A stretch of DNA of 23,233 nucleotides from positions 1 to 23,233 of the forward strand of contig CAWVSV010000036.1 of assembly GCA_963933095.1 (NCBI GenBank), written 5' to 3'. The translations under genes and the position numbers were made by a program. Shown in pieces: positions 15,523 to 23,233 of the stretch. Source of the stretch: UBA1124 sp963933095 (GTDB taxonomy: Bacteria > Pseudomonadota > Gammaproteobacteria > Pseudomonadales > Cellvibrionaceae). The notes beneath the pieces were generated by a model. It did no database searches, was not told where the DNA came from, and saw only the letters and a list, made by a program, of their open reading frames with translations. How positions within the stretch are numbered: position 1 is the stretch's first letter; each line of letters starts with the position of its first letter.

Positions 15523-16473
15523 TTAAGCTAGGTCATCCAGATACTTTTCGGCATCTAAAGCTGCCATACAGCCAGCTCCGGAAGAAGTAATGGCCTGGCG
15601 ATAGATGTGATCGGCGACGTCGCCGGCGGCAAATACGCCCTCAATAGTGGTCTGAGTCGCCTTGCCTTCGGTACCGCTGTTAATTTTCAGGTAACCATCT
15701 TTCATTTCTAACTGATCGACAAAAAGGTCGGTATTAGGCTTATGGCCAATCGCGATAAATACGCCCTGAACTTCTATGTCTTGGATACTGCCATCGATAG
15801 CGCTCTTAACGCGCATACCAGTGACACCAGCGTCGTCACCAACGATCTCTTCTAGGGCGTTATTCCACAATATTGTTATATTGCCGTTTTTCTCTTTTTC
15901 GAACAATTTGTCTTGTAGAATCTTTTCGGCGCGCAGGGTGTCTCGGCGGTGTATCAATGTTACCTCGGCAGCGATGTTTGAAAGGTACAGCGCTTCTTCA
16001 ACGGCAGTATTACCACCACCGACGACAGCAACCTTTTGGTCGCGATAGAAAAATCCATCACAGGTAGCGCAGGCGCTGACGCCTCTGCCGGCAAAGGTTT
16101 TTTCAGATTCTAGTCCCAAGTAAATGGCCGAGGCGCCGGTGCAGATAATTAGTGCGTCGCAAGTGTAAGTGCTGGACCCTTTCAGAGTGAAAGGGCGCTG
16201 ATTTAAGTCAGCCTCTTCGATGTGGTCGTAGATGATCTCGGTGTCGAAGCGCTCAGCATGCTCTTGCATCTGTACCATCAGTTCAGGGCCTTGCAGCTCG
16301 GCATGGCCACCTGGCCAGTTCTCAACTTCAGTAGTAGTGGTTAACTGGCCGCCTTGTTGCATACCGGTAATAACCACAGGCTTAAGGTTGGCTCGTGCAG
16401 CGTAAATAGCCGCGGTGTAGCCGGCAGGGCCTGAACCGAGAATAATCAGTTGATGATGTTGTGTGTCGCTCAT
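15523..16473 (-). CDS. trxB: Thioredoxin reductase (NADPH)
   Basis: TrxB is an FAD enzyme that reduces thioredoxin with NADPH. The 316-residue protein has an FAD-binding GSGPAG (13-18), the redox-active CATC (Cys135, Cys138) in SACATCDGFFY, an NADPH-binding GGGNTAVEEALYL (~152) with HRRD, and the closing GVFAAGDVAD. This is the standard low-molecular-weight bacterial form. The ATG at 16473 is chosen because AGGA (16481-16484) lies seven bases upstream; an open extension to 16515 has no such site. It is divergent from ftsK and heads the trxB-aat-bpt group. Confidence 0.98.
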   Translation of the reverse strand: MSDTQHHQLIILGSGPAGYTAAIYAARANLKPVVITGMQQGGQLTTTTEVENWPGGHAELQGPELMVQMQEHAERFDTEIIYDHIEEADLNQRPFTLKGSSTYTCDALIICTGASAIYLGLESEKTFAGRGVSACATCDGFFYRDQKVAVVGGGNTAVEEALYLSNIAAEVTLIHRRDTLRAEKILQDKLFEKEKNGNITILWNNALEEIVGDDAGVTGMRVKSAIDGSIQDIEVQGVFIAIGHKPNTDLFVDQLEMKDGYLKINSGTEGKATQTTIEGVFAAGDVADHIYRQAITSSGAGCMAALDAEKYLDDLA

Positions 16474-16583
16474 GGGACGGTCCTGTGTGCTTAATAAGAT
16501 AAATAATGCGGACATGATAAGTGAAAGCTATCGCCGCCGCAAAATTGAATGCCCCTATTTGATGAATAGTTTCTAGTTATGAG

Positions 16584-16612
16584 CTGGCAATCGAGCGGGG
16601 CGTCATTACAAT
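16584..16612 (+). promoter_or_regulatory. Candidate sigma-70 promoter for ftsK
   Basis: CTGGCA at 16584-16589 (four of six to TTGACA) and TACAAT at 16607-16612 are separated by exactly 17 bases. They lie about 70 bases before the proposed ftsK start, in the trxB-ftsK divergent gap. Confidence 0.45.
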
Positions 16613-16683
16613 GGCTGTCTAATAGTAATTAGAATACCCATGTAATATTGGCCAATTCTTCTGCGCTAAACAAGGATTTCAGT

Positions 16684-19029
16684 TTGAAAAGCAGTGATAC
16701 CGTTAAAGACTCTGCCGCGCCTCTAGAGCGCGTCGTACGCACACTGCGTGAAGGCGCACTGATTGCTTTGGTGGCTATTTTTGCTTATTTGCTGATGGCC
16801 TTGGTTAGTTATAGTGAACTGGATCCAGGCTGGTCTAAAACAGGCTCTGGTGGCAGTGTGATCAATGCCGGAGGCCCCACCGGTGCTTGGTTTGCCGATG
16901 TATTCTTTTCTTTATTTGGCTATTTAGCCTATTTATTTCCAGTACTGCTGGCCTATCGCGCCTGGTTGGTCTTTCGCGAGCGCGCGCGTAGCCAAAATGT
17001 CGATTGGATATTACTGGGCTTGCGCTTTGTTGGGTTTTTCTTGGTGATGGTCGCCGGCTGCGGTTTAGCCGGAATGCATTTTCTTGCCGAAACCGCATTA
17101 CCTTTTGCTAGTGGCGGTTTATTAGGCGAGTCGGTGGCCAGTGGGGTCACCGAGGCATTTAGTTATCGCGGCGGCACGTTGTTGCTGTTATCGGTATTTC
17201 TGTTTGGTTTAACTATATTTACCGATTTATCCTGGTTTAAGTTAATGGATGAACTGGGCCGTTTAGTGCTGCTTTTTTGGGCTCGTGGCAAGTTAGGGTT
17301 ACAGCAGTTCTTAAGCCACCGACGCGAAAAAATGCAGCTTAAAAGCGTAGCAAAAGAGCGTCAAAAAGAGCGCTCAGTTGCAATTAAGCGGCAAGTCGTT
17401 ATTGAAGCGAAGCGCTCCCCGCCTAAAATTGCAGCGCCCACCCCTAAACCTAAGGTCAGCGCAAGGATCGAGAAAGAAAAGCAGCAAACGCTGTTTGATG
17501 CACCGATTGTAGGTGAGTTACCGCATCTGGAACTACTCGATCCAGCCGATAAACCCAGTGGCAAGGGTTATTCTCAAGAGTCTCTGGAGGCTATGTCACG
17601 GCTGCTTGAAATCAAACTGAAAGATTTTAATATTGTCGCCGAAGTAGTGTCGGTGTTGCCGGGTCCGGTGGTTACACGTTTTGAAATGCAGCCTGCGCCG
17701 GGTATCAAAGCTAGCCGAATTACTGGCTTGGCCAAAGACTTGGCGCGTTCTCTGGCCGTGGTCAGTGTGCGTGTAGTTGAGGTGATTCCGGGTAAATCGG
17801 TTATCGGTATTGAAATACCGAATGCTCATCGTGAAATGGTGCGCATGTCTGAAGTGGTGTCAAGCGAGCTATTTGACAGTTCTAAGTCGCCAGTGACGGT
17901 AGTGCTGGGTCATGATATTGGCGGCGAGCCGATGATTGCTGATATAGCCAAAATGCCGCATTTACTAGTAGCGGGCACTACCGGCTCGGGTAAATCGGTG
18001 GGTGTGAATGTGATGCTACTGAGCCTGCTGTATAAATCGACGCCGAAAGAAGTGCGCCTGATTTTGGTTGACCCAAAAATGCTGGAATTGTCGGTATATG
18101 AAGGTATTCCGCATCTGCTAACCCCAGTGATCACCGATATGAACAATGCCTCCAATGGTTTGCGTTGGAGTGTGGGTGAGATGGAACGCCGCTACAAATT
18201 AATGGCAGCCATGGGGGTGAGAAACCTTGCTGGTTTTAACCGCAAAGTCGAAGATGCGATTAAAGCGGGCGAACCTATTAAAGATCCGTTATTTGTACCG
18301 GAAGAAAATTTTGAACCCGGCAGTGCGGTAGCGACAGCGCCCGACTTAGAAACTTTGCCCGCTATTGTCATTGTTATCGATGAATTTGCCGACATGATGA
18401 TGATCGTTGGTAAAAAGGTTGAGCAGCTAATTGCGCGTATTGCGCAAAAAGCACGTGCTGCGGGCATCCACTTGATTCTCGCTACCCAGCGCCCCTCGGT
18501 AGATGTTATCACTGGTTTGATTAAGGCCAATGTGCCGACTCGTATTGCCTTTCAGGTATCTTCTAAGATCGATTCACGTACCATTTTAGATCAAGGTGGT
18601 GCCGAACAGCTGCTAGGCCACGGCGATATGCTCTATTTGCCACCCGGTACTAGCGTGCCGATACGAGTACATGGTGCTTTTGTAGACGATCATGAAGTAC
18701 ATGCTGTAGTGAGCGATTGGAAAAAACGCGGTAAGCCCAATTATTTAGATGAAATTGTCGACGAAAGCGTTAATTCTATAGAGGTACCAGGTCTTGCCAC
18801 TGAGGGTGAAGAGGGTAGCGATGACCCTGAAGCCGATGCTCTCTACGACGAAGCGGTCGCTTTTGTACTGAAAACGCGTAAGCCCTCTATCTCGTCCGTG
18901 CAGCGTAAGCTGCGCATTGGTTACAATCGTGCTGCGCGGTTAATTGAGGCTATGGAGGCGGCCGGACTGATCAGTGAGATGGGTAATAATGGTCAGCGCG
19001 ATGTTTTGGTGCCTGGTGGTCCGTCTTGA
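16684..19029 (+). CDS. ftsK: DNA translocase FtsK
   Basis: FtsK couples cell division to chromosome-terminus segregation and dimer resolution by XerCD. From TTG 16684 it is 781 residues. It has four membrane segments (about 25-43, 70-94, 116-134, 164-183), a short basic linker, then the RecA-like motor with Walker A GTTGSGKS (431-438) and Walker B IVIVIDEF (Asp566-Glu567). A C-terminal gamma winged helix (~719-781) contains SSVQRKLRIGYNRAARLIE and recognises polar DNA sequences. The start is uncertain: TTG 16684 has AAGGA seven bases upstream, while TTG 16648 has no ribosome site and would add 12 residues. No ATG start exists. The linker is far shorter than in E. coli (1329 residues), as in Pseudomonas. 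lolA follows. Confidence 0.97.
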   Translation: MKSSDTVKDSAAPLERVVRTLREGALIALVAIFAYLLMALVSYSELDPGWSKTGSGGSVINAGGPTGAWFADVFFSLFGYLAYLFPVLLAYRAWLVFRERARSQNVDWILLGLRFVGFFLVMVAGCGLAGMHFLAETALPFASGGLLGESVASGVTEAFSYRGGTLLLLSVFLFGLTIFTDLSWFKLMDELGRLVLLFWARGKLGLQQFLSHRREKMQLKSVAKERQKERSVAIKRQVVIEAKRSPPKIAAPTPKPKVSARIEKEKQQTLFDAPIVGELPHLELLDPADKPSGKGYSQESLEAMSRLLEIKLKDFNIVAEVVSVLPGPVVTRFEMQPAPGIKASRITGLAKDLARSLAVVSVRVVEVIPGKSVIGIEIPNAHREMVRMSEVVSSELFDSSKSPVTVVLGHDIGGEPMIADIAKMPHLLVAGTTGSGKSVGVNVMLLSLLYKSTPKEVRLILVDPKMLELSVYEGIPHLLTPVITDMNNASNGLRWSVGEMERRYKLMAAMGVRNLAGFNRKVEDAIKAGEPIKDPLFVPEENFEPGSAVATAPDLETLPAIVIVIDEFADMMMIVGKKVEQLIARIAQKARAAGIHLILATQRPSVDVITGLIKANVPTRIAFQVSSKIDSRTILDQGGAEQLLGHGDMLYLPPGTSVPIRVHGAFVDDHEVHAVVSDWKKRGKPNYLDEIVDESVNSIEVPGLATEGEEGSDDPEADALYDEAVAFVLKTRKPSISSVQRKLRIGYNRAARLIEAMEAAGLISEMGNNGQRDVLVPGGPS

Positions 19030-19108
19030 GCCACCAAACTGCGCCTTGTTAAGTTGAGGTTCAGCTGTTTTTGCAATACTGACTTCGTCACTCGAACTAG
19101 AGATAACT

Positions 19109-19738
19109 ATGAAATTAATGAGTAAATTATTGGCGCTTTTAGTTTTAGCGTTGCCAGTTAGCGCGTTAGCCGATGATGCACAATCACTGCAACAACTGTT
19201 AAAACCAATACAAAATTTGCAGGGGCAATTTTCACAGCAGCAATTTCATAGCGACGGCGAGTTGTTACTGCAAAGTGATGGTGACTTTGCACTACAACGT
19301 CCGGGAAAGTTTGTGTGGAACACCGCAGCGCCTTTCGAACAGGTGTTAGTGTCTAACGGAAAAAAACTGTGGCTGTACGATCCGGACCTAGAACAGGTAT
19401 CGATTAAAACGGTCGATGCGAATTTACAGCAGACCCCGATGTTAATATTGACGGGCGACAGCGAGGTGTTGGAAAAAAATTTTCAAATTGTTGAAACTCC
19501 ATCGGAGAATAATAGTCAGCAGCGCCAGTTTTTGTTGCTGCCACGTCAGCTAGAGCCGGTCTTTGAACGTTTAATTATCGTCTTTAACAATAACATCCTG
19601 AGCAAAATAACGGTACACGATAGTTTGGGCCAGCTGACTCAGTTTGAATTGTTGAATGCTGCGGTTAATAGCGATTTAGACAGTAATCAATTTGAGTTTG
19701 AAATTCCAGATGGCACTGAAGTTATCGCCGATGAATAA
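19109..19738 (+). CDS. lolA: Outer-membrane lipoprotein carrier LolA
   Basis: LolA is the periplasmic chaperone that moves lipoproteins from LolCDE to LolB. The 209-residue precursor has a signal peptide (KLMSK, hydrophobic core, SALA at 18-21) with likely cleavage before Asp22. The mature part shows LQGQFSQ, LQRPGKFVWN, a hydrophobic-cavity beta pattern and LWLYDPDLEQV, all typical. GAGA lies six bases before ATG 19109; ATG 19118 is a poorer choice. It lies 79 bases after ftsK and upstream of rarA, the common ftsK-lolA-rarA order. Confidence 0.96.
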   Translation: MKLMSKLLALLVLALPVSALADDAQSLQQLLKPIQNLQGQFSQQQFHSDGELLLQSDGDFALQRPGKFVWNTAAPFEQVLVSNGKKLWLYDPDLEQVSIKTVDANLQQTPMLILTGDSEVLEKNFQIVETPSENNSQQRQFLLLPRQLEPVFERLIIVFNNNILSKITVHDSLGQLTQFELLNAAVNSDLDSNQFEFEIPDGTEVIADE

Positions 19739-19759
19739 AGAGCTTATTCAACAAAAGTG

Positions 19760-19796
19760 GCCTGCTGTTTACGCAGGCGGCTATATTTTCTTTTCT
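19760..19796 (+). terminator. Weak hairpin between lolA and rarA
   Basis: GCCTGC (19760-19765) pairs with GCAGGC (19773-19778) around a 7-nt loop, followed by a T-rich but interrupted stretch. It could be a leaky terminator or attenuator between lolA and rarA. The T-run is not clean enough to be sure. Confidence 0.35.
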
Positions 19797-19815
19797 AGCG
19801 CCGGGAAACCTGTCA

Positions 19816-21186
19816 GTGAGTGATCTGTTTCAACGGGAAATAGAAGAGGTGTATCAGCCTCTGGCCGCGCGCATGCGTCCGCGCACTCTTGATGACTACA
19901 TTGGTCAAGAGCATTTACTGGGCGAAGGTAAGCCACTGCGTGAGGCGCTGGAACGCGGCCAATTGCACTCCATGATTTTATGGGGGCCGCCGGGTGTTGG
20001 CAAAACCTCGTTGGCGCGAATGATTGCCGAACAGGCCGATGCTCGTTTTGAATCCTTGTCGGCGGTATTAGCCGGCGTCAAAGATATTCGTGCCGCCGTG
20101 GCTATGGCCGAACAGGAGCGCGCTGCGGTAGGTCGTAAAACGATTTTATTTGTCGATGAGGTACACCGCTTTAATAAGGCGCAGCAGGATGCATTTTTAC
20201 CCTATGTTGAAGATGGCACGGTTATTTTCATTGGCGCCACCACTGAAAACCCCTCTTTTGAATTGAATAATGCACTCCTGTCACGCTGTCGCGTGTATGT
20301 ATTAAAAGGCTTGGAATTACCGCAGTTACAAAATGTAGTGCGTCAAGCATTGAGTGACAGCGAACGAGGGTTGGCAAACAGCGGTTTGCAGTTGAATGAG
20401 GAAGAGCTAAAAATACTCGCGCTGGCTGCTGATGGCGATGCTCGCAAGGTGTTGAACCTGTTAGAGATTGCCAGTGATTTTGCCCGTGAGACTGACGTAA
20501 AGGGTAACACCGTGCGGGTGATTGACCGCGCCGTGATTGATGAAGTGCTAGCCAGTGATGTACGTCGCTTTGACAAGGGGGGCGATCTTTTTTACGAGCA
20601 GATATCCGCCATGCATAAGTCTGTTCGCGGCTCTTCTCCCGACGGCGCTCTCTATTGGTTTGCGCGTATGCTCGACGGTGGCTGCGACCCCCTTTATATC
20701 GCCCGCAGGGTGGTACGTATGGCCAGTGAGGAGGTGGGCAATGCCGACCCTCGCGCGCTGGAATTAGCCCTTAATGCGTGGGATACACAAGTGCGGCTCG
20801 GCAGTCCTGAGGGTGAACTGGCGATTGCTCAGTCACTTGCCTACACCGCCGCAGCACCCAAAAGTAACGCTGTTTATAAGGCGTTTAATCAAATCATGGC
20901 TGATGTGCGCGCAGACCCCGCTTATGACGTGCCGCTACATCTGCGCAATGCGCCCACTAGTTTGATGAAGGATTTAGATTACGGTGCCCAGTACCGTTAC
21001 GCTCATGACGAACCCGATGCCTATGCTGCTGGTGAATGCTACTTGCCGGAGGCTATTGCCGAACGCCGTTATTATCGGCCTGTGCCGCGTGGCCTAGAAA
21101 TTAAAATTGCCGATAAAATGCGTCGCTTGGAAGAACAAGATCATGTTAGTGCAATTAAGCGTTATGGCAGCAAAGGAAGTTTATGA
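19816..21186 (+). CDS. rarA: Replication-associated recombination protein RarA (MgsA)
   Basis: RarA is a tetrameric AAA+ ATPase of the clamp-loader group that acts at stalled replication forks. The 456-residue protein opens with RPRTLDDYIGQEHLL, then Walker A GPPGVGKTS (57-65) and Walker B LFVDEVH (Asp114-Glu115). Sensor 1 is in GATTENPSFELN with the Arg finger in LLSRCRV. The C-terminal tetramerisation region has SAMHKSVRGS and RMASEEVGNADP. It begins with GTG at 19816; GGGAAA upstream is a modest ribosome site. It overlaps crcB by 4 bp (ATGA). Confidence 0.97.
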   Translation: MSDLFQREIEEVYQPLAARMRPRTLDDYIGQEHLLGEGKPLREALERGQLHSMILWGPPGVGKTSLARMIAEQADARFESLSAVLAGVKDIRAAVAMAEQERAAVGRKTILFVDEVHRFNKAQQDAFLPYVEDGTVIFIGATTENPSFELNNALLSRCRVYVLKGLELPQLQNVVRQALSDSERGLANSGLQLNEEELKILALAADGDARKVLNLLEIASDFARETDVKGNTVRVIDRAVIDEVLASDVRRFDKGGDLFYEQISAMHKSVRGSSPDGALYWFARMLDGGCDPLYIARRVVRMASEEVGNADPRALELALNAWDTQVRLGSPEGELAIAQSLAYTAAAPKSNAVYKAFNQIMADVRADPAYDVPLHLRNAPTSLMKDLDYGAQYRYAHDEPDAYAAGECYLPEAIAERRYYRPVPRGLEIKIADKMRRLEEQDHVSAIKRYGSKGSL

Positions 21187-21560
21187 TGCAGTGGTTAGCG
21201 ATAGCATTCGGCGGCGCTTTGGGCGCAATGGCGAGGTTCGCCGTGACCACATACATGGGGCATGCTCTGGATAATCGCTTTCCGCTGGGCACTGTTGTGG
21301 TGAATGTTCTGGGCTCAGCACTTATTGGTATCTGCTACGTGCTAATTATTGAAAAGGGCGCTTGGGCGCCTGAGTGGCGACATGTGTTGATGATCGGTTT
21401 TCTCGGCGCCTTCACAACTTTTTCGACTTTTTCACTGGATGCGCTGAATATGTGGCAAAATGGCCATCAAACTTTGGCGCTCAGCTACGCCGCTATAACC
21501 TTTGCAGCCAGTTTAGCCGCGGTGGTTGCCTCCGTAGAGGTTACCCAGAGGCTTGTTTAA
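21183..21560 (+). CDS. crcB: Fluoride channel CrcB (Fluc)
   Basis: Fluc proteins are small dual-topology dimeric channels that release fluoride. The 125-residue protein has four membrane helices with GGALGAMARF, PLGTVVVNVLGS (pore Asn41) and GFLGAFTTFSTFS, whose Phe residues line the fluoride path. The start is ATG 21183 or the adjacent ATG 21186; AAAGGA precedes both at workable distances. It overlaps the rarA stop, so it depends on that transcript. I saw no fluoride riboswitch before it, as expected for a gene translated within an operon. Confidence 0.97.
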   Translation: MMQWLAIAFGGALGAMARFAVTTYMGHALDNRFPLGTVVVNVLGSALIGICYVLIIEKGAWAPEWRHVLMIGFLGAFTTFSTFSLDALNMWQNGHQTLALSYAAITFAASLAAVVASVEVTQRLV

Positions 21561-21601
21561 GGCCTTTACTTCCTAAATTTTGCTTAATATAGATAATAAC
21601 C

Positions 21602-22876
21602 ATGCTTGATCAAAAAACCGTTCGTACCCAACCTGAAATCATAGCCGAAGCCCTACAAAAACGAGGTTACACTTTAGACGTTGCCGCTTTAAAGCAGCTA
21701 GAAGCTGAACGTCGCTCGGTGCAGGGCAGGACCGAAGAATTACAGCAGCAAAGTAATAGTCGCGCTAAGAATATTGGCAAGGCGAAAGCTGCCGGCGAAG
21801 ACATTGCGCCTTTACTGGCCGAAGTCGGCCAGTTAAAGAAAGATTTGGCCGCTGCCGAACATGAGTTGGCTGCGGTGCAAGCGTCGTTAGAAACGCTGCT
21901 AGCCGGTATTCCCAATATCCCTGCCGATTCTGTGCCCGAAGGCCTAAGTGAAGACGATAATGTCGAGCTGCGTACTTGGGGTACTCCACGTCAGTTTGAT
22001 TTTGATGTGGTTGATCATGTTGACCTTGGCGATGCACTCGGTGGTTTGGATTTTGCCACAGCCACAAAACTAACCGGTTCGCGCTTTGCGGTGATGAGCG
22101 GCGGTATCGCGCGCCTGCACCGCGCACTAGCCCAGTTTATGCTCGACACTCATATTAGCGAGCACGGCTACACCGAAGTTAATGTGCCCTTTATTGTGAA
22201 CTCCGATTCACTCTATGGCACCGGTCAACTACCCAAATTCGAAGAAGATCTGTTCAAGCTCAGTGATGACCGCGATTTGTACCTGATTCCTACCGCCGAA
22301 GTGCCGATAACAAATATGCTGCGTGGCGACATTATTGATGACGCCGACCTGCCATTGAAGTTTGTCGCCCATACTCCGTGCTTCCGCTCTGAGGCGGGAA
22401 GCCATGGCCGCGACACTCGCGGCATGATCCGTCAGCACCAATTTGAAAAAATTGAGCTGGTACAATTTGTCCGCCCAGATGAGTCCGACGCTGCCTTAGA
22501 GGGCTTAACCGCTTGCGCTGAAGCGATCTTGCAAAAGCTGGAATTGCCGTATCGCACCGTGATTCTCTGTGGTGGCGATATCGGTTTCTCTGCGACTAAA
22601 ACTTTCGATATCGAAGTTTGGGTGCCGTCGCAGGACAAATACCGTGAAATTTCATCTTGCTCAAGTTTTGGCGATTTTCAAGCGCGCCGCATGATGACTC
22701 GGTACCGCAACCTTGAATCCGGCAAGCCTGAGCTGGTACATACGGTTAATGGCTCTGGTCTGGCGGTTGGCCGCACCTTGCTGGCGGTATTGGAAAATCA
22801 TCAAAATGCCGACGGCAGCGTCACTGTTCCCGCTGCTCTACAGCCTTATATGGGAGGGCTAGACGTTATCAAATAA
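21602..22876 (+). CDS. serS: Seryl-tRNA synthetase
   Basis: SerS charges tRNA-Ser and tRNA-Sec with serine. The 424-residue class II enzyme has an N-terminal two-helix coiled-coil arm (about residues 27-100, rich in Gln, Glu, Lys and Ala) that grips the tRNA long variable arm. Motif 2 is FRSEAGSHGRDTRGMIRQHQF (from Phe261, Arg262), the serine-binding TAEVP lies near residue 235, and motif 3 is GRTLLAVLENHQ (Arg391). The start at 21602 gives the usual MLDQKTVR opening, although no clear ribosome site is visible. It follows crcB by 41 bases. Confidence 0.97.
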   Translation: MLDQKTVRTQPEIIAEALQKRGYTLDVAALKQLEAERRSVQGRTEELQQQSNSRAKNIGKAKAAGEDIAPLLAEVGQLKKDLAAAEHELAAVQASLETLLAGIPNIPADSVPEGLSEDDNVELRTWGTPRQFDFDVVDHVDLGDALGGLDFATATKLTGSRFAVMSGGIARLHRALAQFMLDTHISEHGYTEVNVPFIVNSDSLYGTGQLPKFEEDLFKLSDDRDLYLIPTAEVPITNMLRGDIIDDADLPLKFVAHTPCFRSEAGSHGRDTRGMIRQHQFEKIELVQFVRPDESDAALEGLTACAEAILQKLELPYRTVILCGGDIGFSATKTFDIEVWVPSQDKYREISSCSSFGDFQARRMMTRYRNLESGKPELVHTVNGSGLAVGRTLLAVLENHQNADGSVTVPAALQPYMGGLDVIK

Positions 22877-22890
22877 TGTCATACTGATCT

Positions 22891-22934
22891 TTTAGCGGCT
22901 GAACTCTTGTCAAACTGTTTAGTCGCTGAGTTTC
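22891..22934. repeat. Imperfect direct repeat between serS and cysG
   Basis: TTTAGcgGCTGA at 22891 recurs as TTTAGtcGCTGA at 22918, 27 bases later. It lies just upstream of cysG and might be a binding site pair or chance. Confidence 0.3.
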
Positions 22935-22964
22935 CTCCAACTTATATCGTTCAACACTTTTGCT

Positions 22965-23233
22965 ATGGAATACTTCCCGATATTTATGGCCTTAAAAGGT
23001 CAGACCTGTCTAATTATTGGCGGTGGTCGCATTGCCTATCGCAAAGCGGTATCGCTTAATAAGGCTGGAGCTAAGCTTAAGGTTATCGCCCTTGAAATTG
23101 GCGATGAGTTGCGGGAGTTGGTTTCTAGGGCGGGGGGGGAGTGCCTGCAGCGTGAGTTTGTTGACAGTGATCTCGATGGTTGCCGGCTGGTGGTATCGGC
23201 AACCGATAATAAGTCACTGAATCAGCGCATCTC
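22965..23233 (+). CDS. cysG: Siroheme synthase CysG, N-terminal part
   Basis: The N-terminal domain of CysG oxidises precorrin-2 with NAD and inserts iron to make siroheme for sulfite reductase. The window keeps 89 complete codons. Visible features are MEYFPIFMALKGQ, the Rossmann glycine motif IIGGGRIAYRKA, LKVIALEIGDELRELV and LVVSATDNKSLNQRIS, matching the CysG/Met8-type dehydrogenase. The C-terminal methyltransferase domain, if present, is outside the window. A short single-domain form cannot be excluded. The serS-cysG order agrees with Pseudomonas. Confidence 0.93.
   Translation, partial: MEYFPIFMALKGQTCLIIGGGRIAYRKAVSLNKAGAKLKVIALEIGDELRELVSRAGGECLQREFVDSDLDGCRLVVSATDNKSLNQRI

Noticed and set aside
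21150..21200. Fluoride riboswitch before crcB
   Set aside because: crcB overlaps the end of rarA, so there is no leader to hold one, and no riboswitch-like fold was seen.

Overview
The window is housekeeping chromosome from a gammaproteobacterium. Gene families and gene order match the block that runs from purB to cysG in Pseudomonas and relatives (recalled synteny: purB, mnmA, idh/icd, cspD, clpS, clpA, infA, ate, aat, trxB, ftsK, lolA, rarA, serS, cysG). The moderate GC content and the single-chain isocitrate dehydrogenase suggest a marine lineage near Cellvibrionales/Spongiibacteraceae. The genus is an inference that I cannot settle by reading.

Layout. 1-1320: the N-terminal part of a HAD-family hydrolase (-), divergent from a small Yip1-family membrane protein (+), with a 9-bp inverted repeat between them. 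1327-1603: a frameshifted copy of the 3' end of purB. 1933-7173: a leftward block purB, hflD, mnmA, nudJ, rluE. mnmA and hflD overlap by 4 bp. About 770 bp with no recognisable gene splits nudJ from rluE. 7472-9697: monomeric NADP-isocitrate dehydrogenase (+) with a strong terminator. 9778-10307: a gene-free, partly AT-rich gap where cspD and a dimeric icd lie in Pseudomonas. 10308-13055: clpS and clpA (+). 13315-13346: a perfect two-way terminator between the convergent clpA and infA. 13428-16473: trxB, aat, bpt (ate), infA on the minus strand, with a terminator after trxB and a 48-bp decayed echo of the end of bpt just downstream of bpt. 16684 to the end: ftsK, lolA, rarA, crcB, serS and the start of cysG (+).

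How the genes work together. ClpS, ClpA, Aat and Bpt together form the bacterial N-degron (N-end rule) pathway. The two transferases add Leu or Phe to basic or acidic protein N-termini, ClpS binds these N-termini, and ClpA unfolds the substrate for ClpP. MnmA and RluE modify tRNA and rRNA. PurB and NudJ act in nucleotide metabolism. FtsK and RarA act at the chromosome and the replication fork. LolA carries lipoproteins to the outer membrane. CrcB exports fluoride.

I found no CRISPR array, insertion sequence, phage gene, tRNA or rRNA, and no clearly new multi-gene system. The most unusual signal is that two separate minus-strand genes, purB and bpt, are each followed by a degenerate same-strand copy of their own 3' end. 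This looks like a scar left by gene replacement or partial duplication.
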